The notes under the pieces: generated by a model | Told to the model about the DNA's origin: nothing | Databases searched by the model: none | Seen by the model: the letters and a program-made list of their open reading frames with translations, nothing else | Shown here: in pieces, positions 35,651 to 47,999 of the stretch | Layout of the letters: each line of letters starts with the position of its first letter | Numbering within the stretch: the stretch's first letter is position 1 | Translations under genes and position numbers: made by a program | From: Chrysogorgia sp. JL179-B06 | Lineage: Eukaryota; Cnidaria; Anthozoa; Scleralcyonacea; Chrysogorgiidae | NCBI GenBank assembly: GCA_035772405.1 | Contig: JAYKKM010000196.1 | Location: 1,633,501-1,697,500 of the forward strand | Direction of reading: 5' to 3' | DNA: 64,000 nucleotides

Positions 35651-36236
35651 TTTGCGATTTTTATCTATAGGCCCTGGGAACCTGGATGGGGAAAAGAAAC
35701 TCTAGGGGGGAGGGGGGGGCAGAGAAAAGGCGGGAGAAGGGTTATTGCGGTACACGTATTTCTATAGTATTATATACTGTGCAGACTATAGACAAGCTCG
35801 ACAAAATCACGCATATATTTGTCATTTAATCTATACCTTTTGTAAAGAAAAGTAAAGTAAACAAAAGAAATATTAAAAGCCAGCAGAGAAAAATACTGTC
35901 GACTCTGCACACAAGTAAGATTATTCGACCTCTGCATAACATACATCACATGCAGTATATGTAACTAACTAAACTGATCTAAGATCTTGAAGCCTATATT
36001 AATTAAGGCTAATTTCTAGTGGTACCTAAAAAGTTGAATGGCTGAACAATATTCAACTTTTTACGGGTAAAAAAAACTAAGCACTGGAAATCGGCCTTTA
36101 CACGTAGCTTTTTTCGTGCAACAATTGCTTCGCAAAAAATCGACTTCAGTTGCATGCATTTTTAGCATGGTGACATCTCCTCGTGCAAGTGATATTTGAA
36201 TGATGTTAATGATGTTACATGCATTAAAAACCTGCA

Positions 36237-36562
36237 CTGATCTGTAGAAGAGACTGGATCGAGCAAAACATTGTTCAATGCCCAGAATATTTCGTGGCGG
36301 CCATCTTGGAGAGACCCTCACCTATGCTATGTAGTTTCTGTCCCAGAGCCGTAGTTTGGTGAACTACACGAAAACCTTCGATAACTGATTAATTTTGTCA
36401 TCTTAGAAAACTAAAGATAGATAGTGTCTGTCACCTATAGTAAAACTATATAGCGGCGTGGTGCCAAAAAAGTGGTTCCGAAGGTGGTCTCTCCAATATG
36501 GCGGTCGTAAGCTACTTCAATTTCAGTATAATAGAATCCAGTCTCCTATAGAGATCAGTGGC
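36237..36562. repeat. Foldback element
   Basis: Inverted blocks ACTGATCT, GAGACTGGAT and GGCGGCCATCTTGGAGAGAC face AGTCTCCTATAGAGATCAGT and GTCTCTCCAATATGGCGGTC. The ORF over the left arm is not conserved. Confidence 0.65.
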
Positions 36563-36827
36563 ATATTAACATAGGTCGCGCAACTTCTCTGCTGCATGTT
36601 GGGTAATTTTTCAACATTTTGTGTATCAAGACAAGTTCGAAGGAAAATATTGCTTGTTTTTAAATTTTCTGCATGTGTAAACTACAGGCAAGTTAAATAA
36701 AATATGACGGTAATATTGTTGGGTGCAACTTGAAGAAGTTTTTTGCGACGCAAGTTGTGTAACATATGACGTTATGCATTTCATGACGAGCAATGTTGCA
36801 TCTCTGCACGTCACCATCAGGGCGCTT

Positions 36828-37060
<233 letters not shown>

Positions 37061-37299
37061 CGCCCTGATCACCATACAGTAGTTCATTATACGTGACGCT
37101 ATTTTAAAACTTATAACAGCCAAATATTTTTTCATTTAGCCTCCGCTTCGTGGTAGCTGGGAACAGGTGGAACATCGTGATGGCTGAATGGTGGAAACGT
37201 TTCACGCATGACTAGAAAAAGTGTTAAAAAAACTTTAAATATCGAAGGGCCTTAATTCTCTCGAAATGTTAGACACCTCCAGTAGCCTATACAGCACAA

Positions 37300-37445
37300 C
37301 ACTCAGTGCTGTAAATGCAGTTACTTTTATTTTGTAACTAGTTACAGTTACAGTTACAGTTACATTAGGATAAATGTAACTATAGTTCCCAGTAATGCAG
37401 TTACAAGAACTAGTTACAAAGTTACATTCCTTGGCTTCAGTTACC
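37300..37445. repeat. GTTAC-rich dispersed repeat
   Basis: Repeated GTTACA units and GTAACTAGTTAC palindromes. A related stretch is at 43700-43865. Such arrays occur in animal hAT-type elements, but no terminus is clear here. Confidence 0.45.
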
Positions 37446-37795
37446 GGTATCAAAACTGTGAACGAAGTTGGCAGTGGATACTGGTTAATTTACATGTACT
37501 TATATACTGATCAAATCAATACAAGTTGTGACTTAAAGAAAGTAAAGCCATGAAAAGTATATGCATTGGACATTTTTTTGACGCAAATTTGATAACAAAA
37601 TTAGGAAAGCCGAGCAGTCCTTTTGGTGCACAAAGTAAACAAGTTGGCATGAATGTTCGTGATTTAAAATGGAACATATATTAGCCGAACATGGCCATGG
37701 ATGTACCAACTGCGAATACATCTTGCCGTTGCACTGTATCATCAAGTTCCTGCAGGCTGTAAGGTCAGTGCACCGAATAAGGAAAATGACAACTG

Positions 37796-37797
<2 letters not shown>

Positions 37798-37847
<50 letters not shown>
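37798..37847. repeat. (TA)n tract
   Basis: Left neighbour of the hammerhead sequence. Confidence 0.95.
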
Positions 37848-37848
<1 letters not shown>

Positions 37849-37898
37849 CTATACAGACGGTACCGTTTCGGCCTTTTGGGCCTCATCAGTGTAGTGCT
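37848..37898 (-). ncRNA. Hammerhead ribozyme (type I)
   Basis: On the minus strand: CACTACA (stem I, 5' side), CTGATGA, stem II GGCC/GGCC closed by CAAAA, GAA, stem III ACGG/CCGT with a TA loop, C as the cleavage-site base (GTC), and TGTATAGT (stem I, 3' side, four pairs then an internal loop). Every conserved core base is present, so cleavage would fall between 37856 and 37855. The very short stem III is the form described for Penelope-like elements and animal retrozymes, which are thought to act as dimers. It lies between two (TA)n tracts beside a Penelope-like copy. On the plus strand an inverted CTGATGAG lies at 37896-37904. Confidence 0.85.
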
Positions 37899-37944
37899 GA
37901 TGAGCAGGATGAAGATAACTGCTATTAACAGTCACCCTTGATGC

Positions 37945-37951
<7 letters not shown>

Positions 37952-38000
<49 letters not shown>
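37952..38000. repeat. (TA)n tract
   Basis: Between the hammerhead segment and the end of the minus-strand Penelope-like copy. Confidence 0.95.
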
Positions 38001-38004
<4 letters not shown>

Positions 38005-39713
38005 TTGAAGAGAATGACAAAGAGCAAGAAAACTTCTCACCAGTCCAGATAAATTTTTAAAAATATTTCGAACATTCGTTCTTCTTCAGTTAAAATATAA
38101 AAATAATATATGGCACAAAGTGCCCTATATATACATAATATATAATAAAAATTTACATAAATTTACTTTAAAATGATCCAGTAATAATTAACATGACATG
38201 TATTTAATGCATTTCTTTGAACGGTATTCGCATCTTTTGTTTAGCCCTAATGGCTGTAAAGTACGCAATTGTGGAGCCTCTCTGGCTAATAGAAGTTCTT
38301 CAACATTGTCTTTATTTAAAATAGCTTCAATTACTATTAACTCAAAATCCCCTAAGACATGAGGAGTTTTATTAAAATGTGTGGCAACCTCACAGGTATT
38401 TTTACCGGTAACCATTGCCGATTTATGATTGCGAAATCGAACTTTAAACTGGTTATTGGTGGATCCCACATACTGCAATTTGCATTTCTTACAAGAAATT
38501 AAATATATCACCCAGCGGTGTCGCCAGGCCTGCTAGAGTGGGGTGGACAAAAGCACGAGGAAGTCTAGGGGGACCGGGGGTATGCTCCCCCGGTCCCCCT
38601 AGACTTTATCACCCTAGGGTTTCATCTTTTCTCCACGGATTTGAACAAACTAAAAAATCGGTCCTGATGATAATTGGGGTAGCGCCTCCAGCTCAAATAA
38701 CTACTATACATACGAAGCGATCAGGTTCGCCGTTTACAACAATACTCCGCAAACATACATTGTCACAAGTCACAATATTCATTACCCCCCCCCCCCCCCA
38801 ACAATTTTCTCCACGGATTTGAACAAACTAAAAAATCGGTCCTGATGATAATTGGGGTGGACAAGTCCACCCCGTGGTGACGCCACTGATATCACCCCAG
38901 AGGAAGTACAAGAAAGCGCCTGCTTCATCTTATAAAAGCGGCCTGTGGCATAACTGGTAAAATTTTCAGTTTCTGCCAAATAATTTTTACATAGGTCACA
39001 TTTCTTTATACATTTAAAACATCCTAACTTAACCGAGTTATCTCCAGTATCGTAGGCCCTTTTCCTAAACTTAGAAGGCGCTAACATATCCTTCAAATTC
39101 TTCGTTCTGCTATAGGCAGGTATGATGGACTTAGACGGAAATATATCTCTTAACAACGGCGACAATTCTAATAAATTCACGTTTCTCTTAATAATTTTAC
39201 TGATGTCTGGAAGTCTGGGGTTATAATCTAATACTAGCGGAAACGTGCGTCTCTTGCGCTTCCTCTTGGGTTTCAAAATTTCAGTCCTATCTTTCCGCAT
39301 GGCCTTTTCAAATTGTTTATCTACCAATTCATTATCATAATTTTGCTGTTTTAAATACGATTTGTACTCAATGCAAGCTTTCTCCAAATATTCATTGGTA
39401 GAACAATTCCGCTTAATTCTCAAGGCTCCATAAGCGATGGCCTTAAGGGATGGCCTTCTTGCAATGGTAAGGATGCGAGCTCGAAAATGGCAAATATAAA
39501 TGACTGTCGGTGGGTTTGGCATAAATACCAGTGACCACATAACCATTTTGGAGATGCAAGGTGAGATCAAGGACATTAAGACTCTCACCTGAATAAACCA
39601 ATTCAAACTTAATGGTATAGGGTACAGCGAATTTATATATTCCGTAAATTTCAAGACGGCTTATCTAACCCTTGTGTCCAAACATCAAAAATATCATCTC
39701 TGTACCTCCACCA
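38001..39713 (-). pseudogene. Penelope-like element, left (minus) copy of a head-to-head pair
   Basis: Minus-strand order: RT catalytic RYRDDIFDVW at about 39670-39710, thumb KFTEYINSLYP and DNELVDKQFEKAM, basic linker KRKRRTFPLVLDYNPRLPDI, cysteine-rich GCFKCIKKCDLCKNY, then the GIY-YIG endonuclease (IYLISCKKCKLQYVGSTNNQ, FKVRFRNHKSAM). There are frameshifts near the RT thumb, a 9-base deletion in AREA..QLRTL compared with the right copy, and a hAT insertion at 38513-38888. The 3' tail ends at a (TA)n tract. Confidence 0.9.
38513..38888. mobile_element. hAT MITE inserted in the Penelope-like copy
   Basis: 376 bp, termini CAGCGGTGTCGCC and (in complement) CAGTGGCGTCACC, flanked by perfect 8-bp ATATCACC at 38505-38512 and 38889-38896. 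The uninterrupted right copy carries the site once, as GGTGATAT near 40088. Inside are a hairpin of CTAGGGGGACCGGGGG type and a direct repeat with AAAAAATCGGTCCTGATGAT at about 38650 and 38829. Confidence 0.92.
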
Positions 39714-40892
<1,179 letters not shown>

Positions 40893-40918
40893 GTATATGA
40901 AAAATTATTTTTTTTGAC

Positions 40919-40992
40919 TGCCCCAACCGGGAATCGAACCCGAGGTCTCCGAATCAACGCATCGGCGCTCTAACCAGTGAGCTATTGAGACA
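40919..40992 (-). repeat. tRNA-like sequence, minus copy
   Basis: A 74-base cloverleaf-like sequence with a 7-bp acceptor (G-T pairs), D-arm AGCTC/GAGC, box A-like TAGCTCACTGG, T-arm with box B GGTTCGATTCC. The anticodon stem has only four good pairs and the loop lacks T33, so it is taken as tRNA-derived, not a working tRNA. Confidence 0.65.
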
Positions 40993-41235
40993 CGGTCAGA
41001 GCAGTCAAACATCATATACATATTTATACATCGCCCCGACTTAATAAATCCTCTCTTCATCTAAAGAAAATTGTTGTAAAGCCTCCTGTATACAAGAGCC
41101 GGTGATAAGCTCGCTACTTGAGGAAGTCCTGCGAGAGGCTTCGCTCTACTTCCTCGAAGATGGATGTCTTCCTGTAGAGATTTGAGAGTCGGGGCGATGT
41201 ATAAATATGTATATGATGTTTGACTGCTCTGACCG

Positions 41236-41309
41236 TGTCTCAATAGCTCACTGGTTAGAGCGCCGATGCGTTGATTCGGAGACCTCGGGTTCGATTCCCG
41301 GTTGGGGCA
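41236..41309 (+). repeat. tRNA-like sequence, plus copy
   Basis: Same 74 bases as 40919-40992 in the opposite orientation. No CCA is encoded and no oligo-T terminator follows at once. Confidence 0.65.
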
Positions 41310-41365
41310 GTCAAAATTTTCATATACATATATTTGACCATTAATAAATCCTCTCTTCATCTAAA

Positions 41366-41367
<2 letters not shown>

Positions 41368-41461
<94 letters not shown>
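41368..41461. repeat. (TA)n tract
   Basis: Right outer neighbour of the tRNA-like inverted pair. Confidence 0.95.
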
Positions 41462-41463
<2 letters not shown>

Positions 41464-42613
41464 CATGGCCAACTATTCCGGTCATGGCGCGCCAGCGATA
41501 CATCAGCGGTTTTCGCTATGAAACTGCAAATCGAGCATGGCGTCTGGCCAGCGCAAATGCCAAAAGGAGCTAAGCGCAAGGAGTTAGTTATCTTCAACTC
41601 GTCCGTTGTGTTATACGGTGACGGTGGTAATAAAAGGCGAAAAACATATCCTAGAGCATTATCCCCCTTTCCATCTTCACTCCTTCATCGATAAACTTAT
41701 TATTGACGCACACTAAAATGTGATCTATGCATGTTATCGAAATCGCCAATCGGCAAATCCTACAACTGGAAGATGACTATAACATCAAACACTATGCCTC
41801 AAGAATCCTCAAGTATAACAACATGAAGAATACAGTAATTATATGATGATAAAGATAACCGATGAGCATGTAGTATAAACCAACCAATATTACTCAGTAA
41901 AATAATTTGCGCCATAATTTTACCGGAAGTAAAATACTCATAGGTTTAACTGCTGATCAAGCGGACAGCTTAGCAGCTATCCTTTATTATCACGTGTCCA
42001 TAATATAGAGCACATTCTAGCGATCAAATCGGTACCAAATATGTGTACCTTCGACGGATTTTCTGGGCGAAAATGAAGATGGAGCAAGCGTATTTTCATG
42101 AACCGGAAATCACTATGAAGGATAGGGCACTGCATTGGTATTTCGTCTCTATTTCTAAACTTTTAGTTATTTTCAAACGAAGAAACGCAAACTATTTTTG
42201 TAGCGTTGTTGCTTATAAATTTCAGGCATGAACTATAATAGTATATACTACGGTGATTCAGTCCGGCAAATTAACAAATCTTTATCGGTATGGAGTTATG
42301 ATGGACTAATGTTTCTACTTTTGCGTAATTTAGCCATTTTTACAAGGAATTGCTTTAAGTCTAGGTCGCTTAAGAGCCAATATTGAAACGCAAGCTATTT
42401 TTCAAACATTAGGCCAGAATATATATGAGAATGTGTTGACTTGACGTGTTAGAATAACCTGCCGGTCCGGCAAATTGAGAATATGTATTATTTTCGTTTA
42501 TATTTGCGAAAATGTTATGTTTCTCTATATATTTCATAGTAAAATGTGTGGCCATTTTGAGAGTTGTTTATGTTAGAAACCGCTTGCGAATCGCTGGCGC
42601 ATGGCCGAGGTGA
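41462..42613. other. No gene seen
   Basis: Unique-looking AT-rich sequence. The ORF at 42043-42231 shows no domain or splice context. Confidence 0.5.
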
Positions 42614-42776
42614 AAGTGGTCTTACCTCAAAATGATAAAAGCCGCAACTGTCAGTTTCACGCAAGGCGATCTTGAAGATAAAAGCCGCAACTGTCAGTTT
42701 CACGCAAGGCGATCTTGTTCTCCTTGCGTGAAACTGACAGTTGCGGCTTTTATCATTTTGAGGTAAGACCACTTTC
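42614..42776. repeat. Long hairpin with an internal tandem duplication
   Basis: Arms starting AAAGTGGTCTTACCTC are inverted over about 54 bp. In the left half the unit GATAAAAGCCGCAACTGTCA with its continuation to CGATCTTG (41 bp) is duplicated in tandem (42636 and 42677). Confidence 0.8.
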
Positions 42777-42848
42777 ACTATATATTCGCTCTACCTTTAT
42801 GGTATTGAGCACTTTCAACGTTCCGTGAACAACATCACATTCGTTTTA

Positions 42849-43238
<390 letters not shown>

Positions 43239-43283
43239 TATACCCAGAATCTTATCCCGGCATTACCACCATATATACAGAAC

Positions 43284-43516
43284 TCGTGACTAGGCTCTCG
43301 GCAACGGCTTCCGTAGCTCAGTGGTCAGAGCACTGCACTAGCATCGCAGGGTCGCGGGTTCAATTCCAGCCGGAAGGCCTTGAAGTTGCATTTTTCGCAA
43401 CTGGTCCCGGTTTGGTCTTAAAATGTATGTATTCCAACACTCGAAATTTTCCTTCACCATAAATCCTTTCAACATGTAGTTTGATCGAGTGAAATGCCAA
43501 ATATTACCTATAATAT
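43284..43516 (+). repeat. tRNA-Ala-like SINE, full-length copy
   Basis: The head at 43306-43378 has D-arm GTAGCTCAGTGG, an anticodon loop CTAGCAT that would read AGC (Ala), and box B-like GGTTCAATTCC. The T-stem carries a mismatch. The body includes TTTGGTCTTAAAATGTATG and CCAACACTCGAAATTTTC. It ends next to a (TA)n tract at 43517-43574. Confidence 0.8.
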
Positions 43517-43518
43517 TA

Positions 43519-43574
<56 letters not shown>
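43517..43574. repeat. (TA)n tract
   Basis: Right neighbour of the full-length SINE. Confidence 0.95.
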
Positions 43575-43577
<3 letters not shown>

Positions 43578-45551
43578 TGACCAGAATGCATTGCAGAACA
43601 TCGAACAGAGATTAGACCCTGGGGCCTGGGTACAAATTTGAGCAACGTCCTGCTTTAATATAAAACGAATAAAAGTCTATACTAATAAAATTATAAACGA
43701 GCAAAAAGTAACGGCGCCATCAGCGGCAAATATTATAGCGGTAACTATAATTTTTAACTATTTCGAAATTACAGTTTCATTAGTTACAGTTACAGTTATC
43801 TTCTCAAAAAAAGTAACGATTACTTGTAACTAGTTACTTGTAACGCCGAAGTTACCCACACAACACTCAATTTTACTCATAGTAATTGCTGCCGCAGGCA
43901 GCACACTAATCTTGACTTGGGTTGCTGTGTCTCGTAACGAAATCTCGATTTGTGTAAATTTCTGTCGAGATGTTCAGTTTTATGACGTTTTGTGACGTAT
44001 CAGTTTTATCACGACCTTCTGTCAACGCTGTGAAGTTTGAACGATCTGTTCTGCCTTCTTGTCAAGGTAAGACTACTAAGATAGTTATGTATACTTAATT
44101 TTCTTGTTAAACGCTTACCAAACGGAAATATGGCTCAGTGACTGCGAGGTATCTGCGATTTCTTGCCATCATAGCATCACTTGTAACTTGTCATGGGCAA
44201 ACTTGTCAATTTGTTTTGTTTGTGAATACAGTTTTCCTTGTATTTTAGGTGTATATTGGTGTGAGTTCATTGTTTCTCATTCATGCAGAATAATGCACAT
44301 CCGTGTCCCACATACACAGCTGTGACATATAAAGCGACAGAATATATCGAACTGCATTTTATGCAAGAAACAAATTCTGATTAACTTAGTTTATCAACTG
44401 TAATATAATGTCAACTTTTTGTGTTCATATTGAGCTGCATTTTTATGCAAGCCTTGTACAGAGAAGTGAGAACTACCTGTATGTTATACAACAATTTTAT
44501 CTTTATGTTCAATTGCATTTTTATGCAACTGTCCAATTGCATTTTTATGCAACTGTCCAATTTACATCTGTTTAATATTACACATGTTCATGAACTAGTA
44601 TATTGTGAATAGATGTTGAGAACGGTTACAACACAAGAGGGGTCAACAAGGTTGGGGCAGATGTGAGACATCTGCAAATGTGCCAGGGGCAGATTGTGAG
44701 TACCTATGCTCCAGCAAGCTCATTGTGAGCTGGCCTGAGCTCCATATATATGTGCTGAAGAACTCACCGCTCTGGTATTACCTAAACCATAACTGCATGG
44801 GTATGAGGCTGTACTACCTCCACTGCTGCAACTTTGACTTCAATAAGCCCACCACTTATTTTTGCAATTTTGCACAATATCACGACTGCCTTGGATTTCG
44901 AGGCAGCACTTCCCTTGCGATAGTAATTTCTAGTATTAGTAATATACTTACAGCCATTTGTTGCCCAAGAATATTTAGTTGTATAAGGAGAATGTTTGAT
45001 GAGTTCTGGAGACTGATAGTTTACAGCATCGACTATAAACAGCAATAAAGATGATAGCAAATTGAGAAAACAAAGCTAAAATCAACAGCGAACAAAATAA
45101 GTGATGAGCTTAAAGGAAAATGACATGTATGATGCATTTGATATTAAATTCATCGTATTATATCATTGTTTAAATTATTATTATTAATTTATTTGAGGTT
45201 CGTCACTCAGGAGTAGCACCTACTATCACTGATTACTTTTTAGATATTATAGTTTTCCGTTCCAATATTGTGGGATGATACATATGATTGATCATTTTGT
45301 AGTTTAATTGGAATGAGCCGAACTAAGATACTACAGCAGTCAGCAGATTCCCAAAGACATTGTTTATGAGAAATTATGAGTAAAATCCTGAAATATTCAT
45401 GTATTTTCTGAACCATGCTCGAATTTTGGATTTTCAGATCTCGACGCGTGCATGCGTTCGGCTAAAAACATCGTTTTGCATATTTTTCTGTTCTCGAATA
45501 AAAATTAAACCAATCAGTACATGCATGTAGACGCTCAACCATTTGTCTTAC
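43575..45551. other. No gene supported; short repeats
   Basis: A GTTAC-rich repeat at 43700-43865. An exon-like end (TTGTCAAG|GTAAGAC) near 44072 on the plus strand, without a coding frame. A tandem 24-bp unit AATTGCATTTTTATGCAACT at 44512-44560, with looser copies from 44350. ORFs at 44680-45060 on both strands show no known domain. Confidence 0.45.
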
Positions 45552-45726
45552 CTCCATATCGCATTCTTGCTGGCATTTCACTTATTTCCATCTGATAAAC
45601 TGTTTTGTGTCCTTCGTTTAGTGCATTTGTAGATTGTTTGAGTTTGGGACGTGGAGGGAATTTCTCTCTAAGAAACGGAGGTGGTTCCATGCAAGTATCA
45701 GCACTCCAGATCATGTACGTTTTTAG
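45552..45726 (-). CDS. Isolated exon of an unknown gene
   Basis: Minus strand: acceptor TTTATTGCAG, an open 175-base exon reading IWSADTCMEPPPFLREKFPP, KLKQSTNALNEGHK, VYQMEISEMPARMRYG, and donor GGAG|GTAAGA. The amino-acid composition is protein-like and the splice sites are both strong. No family was recognised. A possible upstream exon end with a good donor (AGAAGAAAG|GTAAGT) is at about 48557 on the same strand. Confidence 0.45.
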
Positions 45727-46825
45727 CTGCAATAAATAACATGAAAGGCGGTGAATGATACCAAATTAGCAATATAACATTTTCAGTTTCACAAGGTCCA
45801 GAACTGCATTTCCGCCGATTTCTGAGAAGATTTTTGCGAAAATAGGACACCAAGCCATTTCTAAGATATGTTAGATTACAAATGTAGCTACATCTGTAAA
45901 TAAAAAGTTAATCAAACATATTAATAACTCAGAACTGAAACTGAAATCGTCCCATATATAGTTTAGCCTTCTTCAAACATAACATTTACATAACAAACAT
46001 AACAGTGCCGTTTTCCTCTTGCACTTGTTAGCGAATATGTCCACTATAGCCGGTATGTCTAACTTTATATCTGAGCTTTATGAACAGGAGTAACAGTGTG
46101 TTATAGTGGCAGTTCTGATCAATGGTATATTGCGGTTGTTCATGACCAATGGTATTTTCACTTGCATGCAGATGTCTTGTGTTTCTTATTTCGTCCTAAC
46201 AGTAAAAAGCCATAGTGGCATTAAGCACTAATTGCATGTGACGCGCGGACCCGAAACTAATGACTTGTATGTTCCAAGCGCTATACATACAACGATGATT
46301 AATTATTTCGTTGCCTTATATACGATAAACAGTTGTCAAACCAGTTATAATCTAGTTTTTCCGACTAGCGCAGAATTTCCGACAATTTAATATAATTCTA
46401 GTGAAATGACTTTTACTTTTTCGCCACAAATTATTCGCAACAAAACAGTGGTGTTTCCAACAAAACAAATCATGCCGTTAATCAGGAATAAATTGAAAAG
46501 AGTGTCTTTCCAGTTGCTATATGTTGTTGTGATTGCAGCCTATTTGTTGCCGTGATTGCATGAAGGTAATGCTGTTGTGATGAATCAACCAGTAACTGCT
46601 TTGTTGATGTCGTGAACTTTTACAGCTATATATCAGCTGGGAAGCAATGGTCCGCAGCCATGCACGCGGCCACCACGCTGCATCGGCATCGGCAAATTGT
46701 TAGTAACTCCAACCCAGACCCTAACCCTTAATCGTAATCGTAATAAACCTTAATCCTAAACTTAATCCTAAATTTACCCATGTTCGTTCCCCCAATTATA
46801 GATCGATCGCTTAGACTAGGTTCCG

Positions 46826-46930
46826 ATGTTTGTCCGCTTTTACCCATAATTCTTGCGGCCATAACAAAAGAAATAGCTCATTTGCAATAATTTATGAGTC
46901 AAATTTGGTTTGTTTGTCCGCTTTTTGAGC
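46826..46930 (-). repeat. Dispersed repeat, inverted partner at 53783-53915
   Basis: Shares in complement GCGGACAAAC, TTGCAAATGAGCTAT, TTTGTTATGGCCGCA and GAATTATGGG with 53783-53915. Non-coding. Confidence 0.7.
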
Positions 46931-47084
46931 TATTAATAGCAGCCAGACTCTACGCTATTGGTAGTAAAGCCTGGTTTCCATATGGTCGCTGCGCTGTCTT
47001 TACGGTCGCAGCAGTGAAGCGGTGAAGCGTGTTTCTTTTGTTATGACAAAAGAAACACGAGATTGGAGTGTTCACTGAGTGAAC

Positions 47085-47945
47085 CCGAGTAAGGCAACAG
47101 AAAGGGTATCCTGAGGTTATTTTGTGTGGATTATTAAGGCAAAGTGGCGTATCAAAGGCGAATTGAGCGCAATTGTTTGTGTGTTTTAATGAGAGCTGAA
47201 CGAGAACGGTAAACTGCCAATGGCTTATAAAATATTGAAATTATTTATGACTCAGTTAATCTGTTTATAATGACACCGTCACAGTTGTCGACAGGCGTAT
47301 GGATATGGTTTCGAACTCGGTTTCGTATTCTGGCTGATCCTTTGACGATCGTAACATGTATACAGACTCAGTATATGAAGCTCATACATAGATGGTATTA
47401 TATGTCAGGTAGTTTCTCGATACTCAATACATTGTTTTTATTTTTGTGTGTGACACAAATGGAGGTTGTACACGAGTGCAGAGACACAAAACAGAAATCC
47501 TCAAACCGTGTTTTCGAATTTCTGATGATACGAGGCAGAGACACAAAACAGAAATCTGATGCTGTTTCGGATTGTTGATCGATGACACGAGGCGATAGAC
47601 GATAGTCGTCTCTGGCGCAGAATTTATCTAAACATATATGCGGTAGAATAATTGTGCGGTAGAATACATAAACACATTATTGTAATTTTATATAGTTATA
47701 TTGAGCAATTAAGCCATAGATAGGAATGGGAGACTCATCTGATTTAATAGAAATTATGTCTGTATTTAATACAGCCAGAGCGAGAAATCTGAAACCCACA
47801 CACGCGAAAACAACTGGTATATAGTTGTGATTGTTTTAGATAGATGAAAGAAAATGGATTCCGCATATTTCAAGTTAGAATTTGCAACGCTTTGCAATTG
47901 TGGCACTGCCACTGGTGACTGACAACGGCGATCGAAGAAGTGTGA
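47085..47945 (+). repeat. Dispersed direct duplication, copy 1
   Basis: Matches 50271-50995 in the same orientation: GGTAAACTGCCAATG, CACAGTTGTCGACAGGCGTA, ATACATAAACACATTATTGT, AGAGCGAGAAATCTGAAA, with indels. No conserved ORF between the copies. Confidence 0.75.
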
Positions 47946-47999
47946 ACGAGAATCCCGATTCACGTTTTAACTCTCGTATCCTCTCTTTACCTCCGCAAA

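Larger units (their letters stand above)
40893..41367. repeat. Inverted pair of tRNA-derived units around a unique core
   Basis: Left arm 40903-41045 and right arm 41200-41335 are inverted copies: a tRNA-like segment plus TGTTTGACTGCTCTGACCG and GGGGCGATGTATAAATATGT. TTAATAAATCCTCTCTTCAT occurs at both 41041 and 41340 in direct orientation. (TA)n tracts lie on both outer sides. Confidence 0.75.

Noticed and set aside
43306..43378. Functional tRNA-Ala gene
   Set aside because: Mismatch in the T-stem and weak acceptor pairing; the head is attached to a 140-bp body that recurs in other copies, one of them truncated, which fits a SINE.
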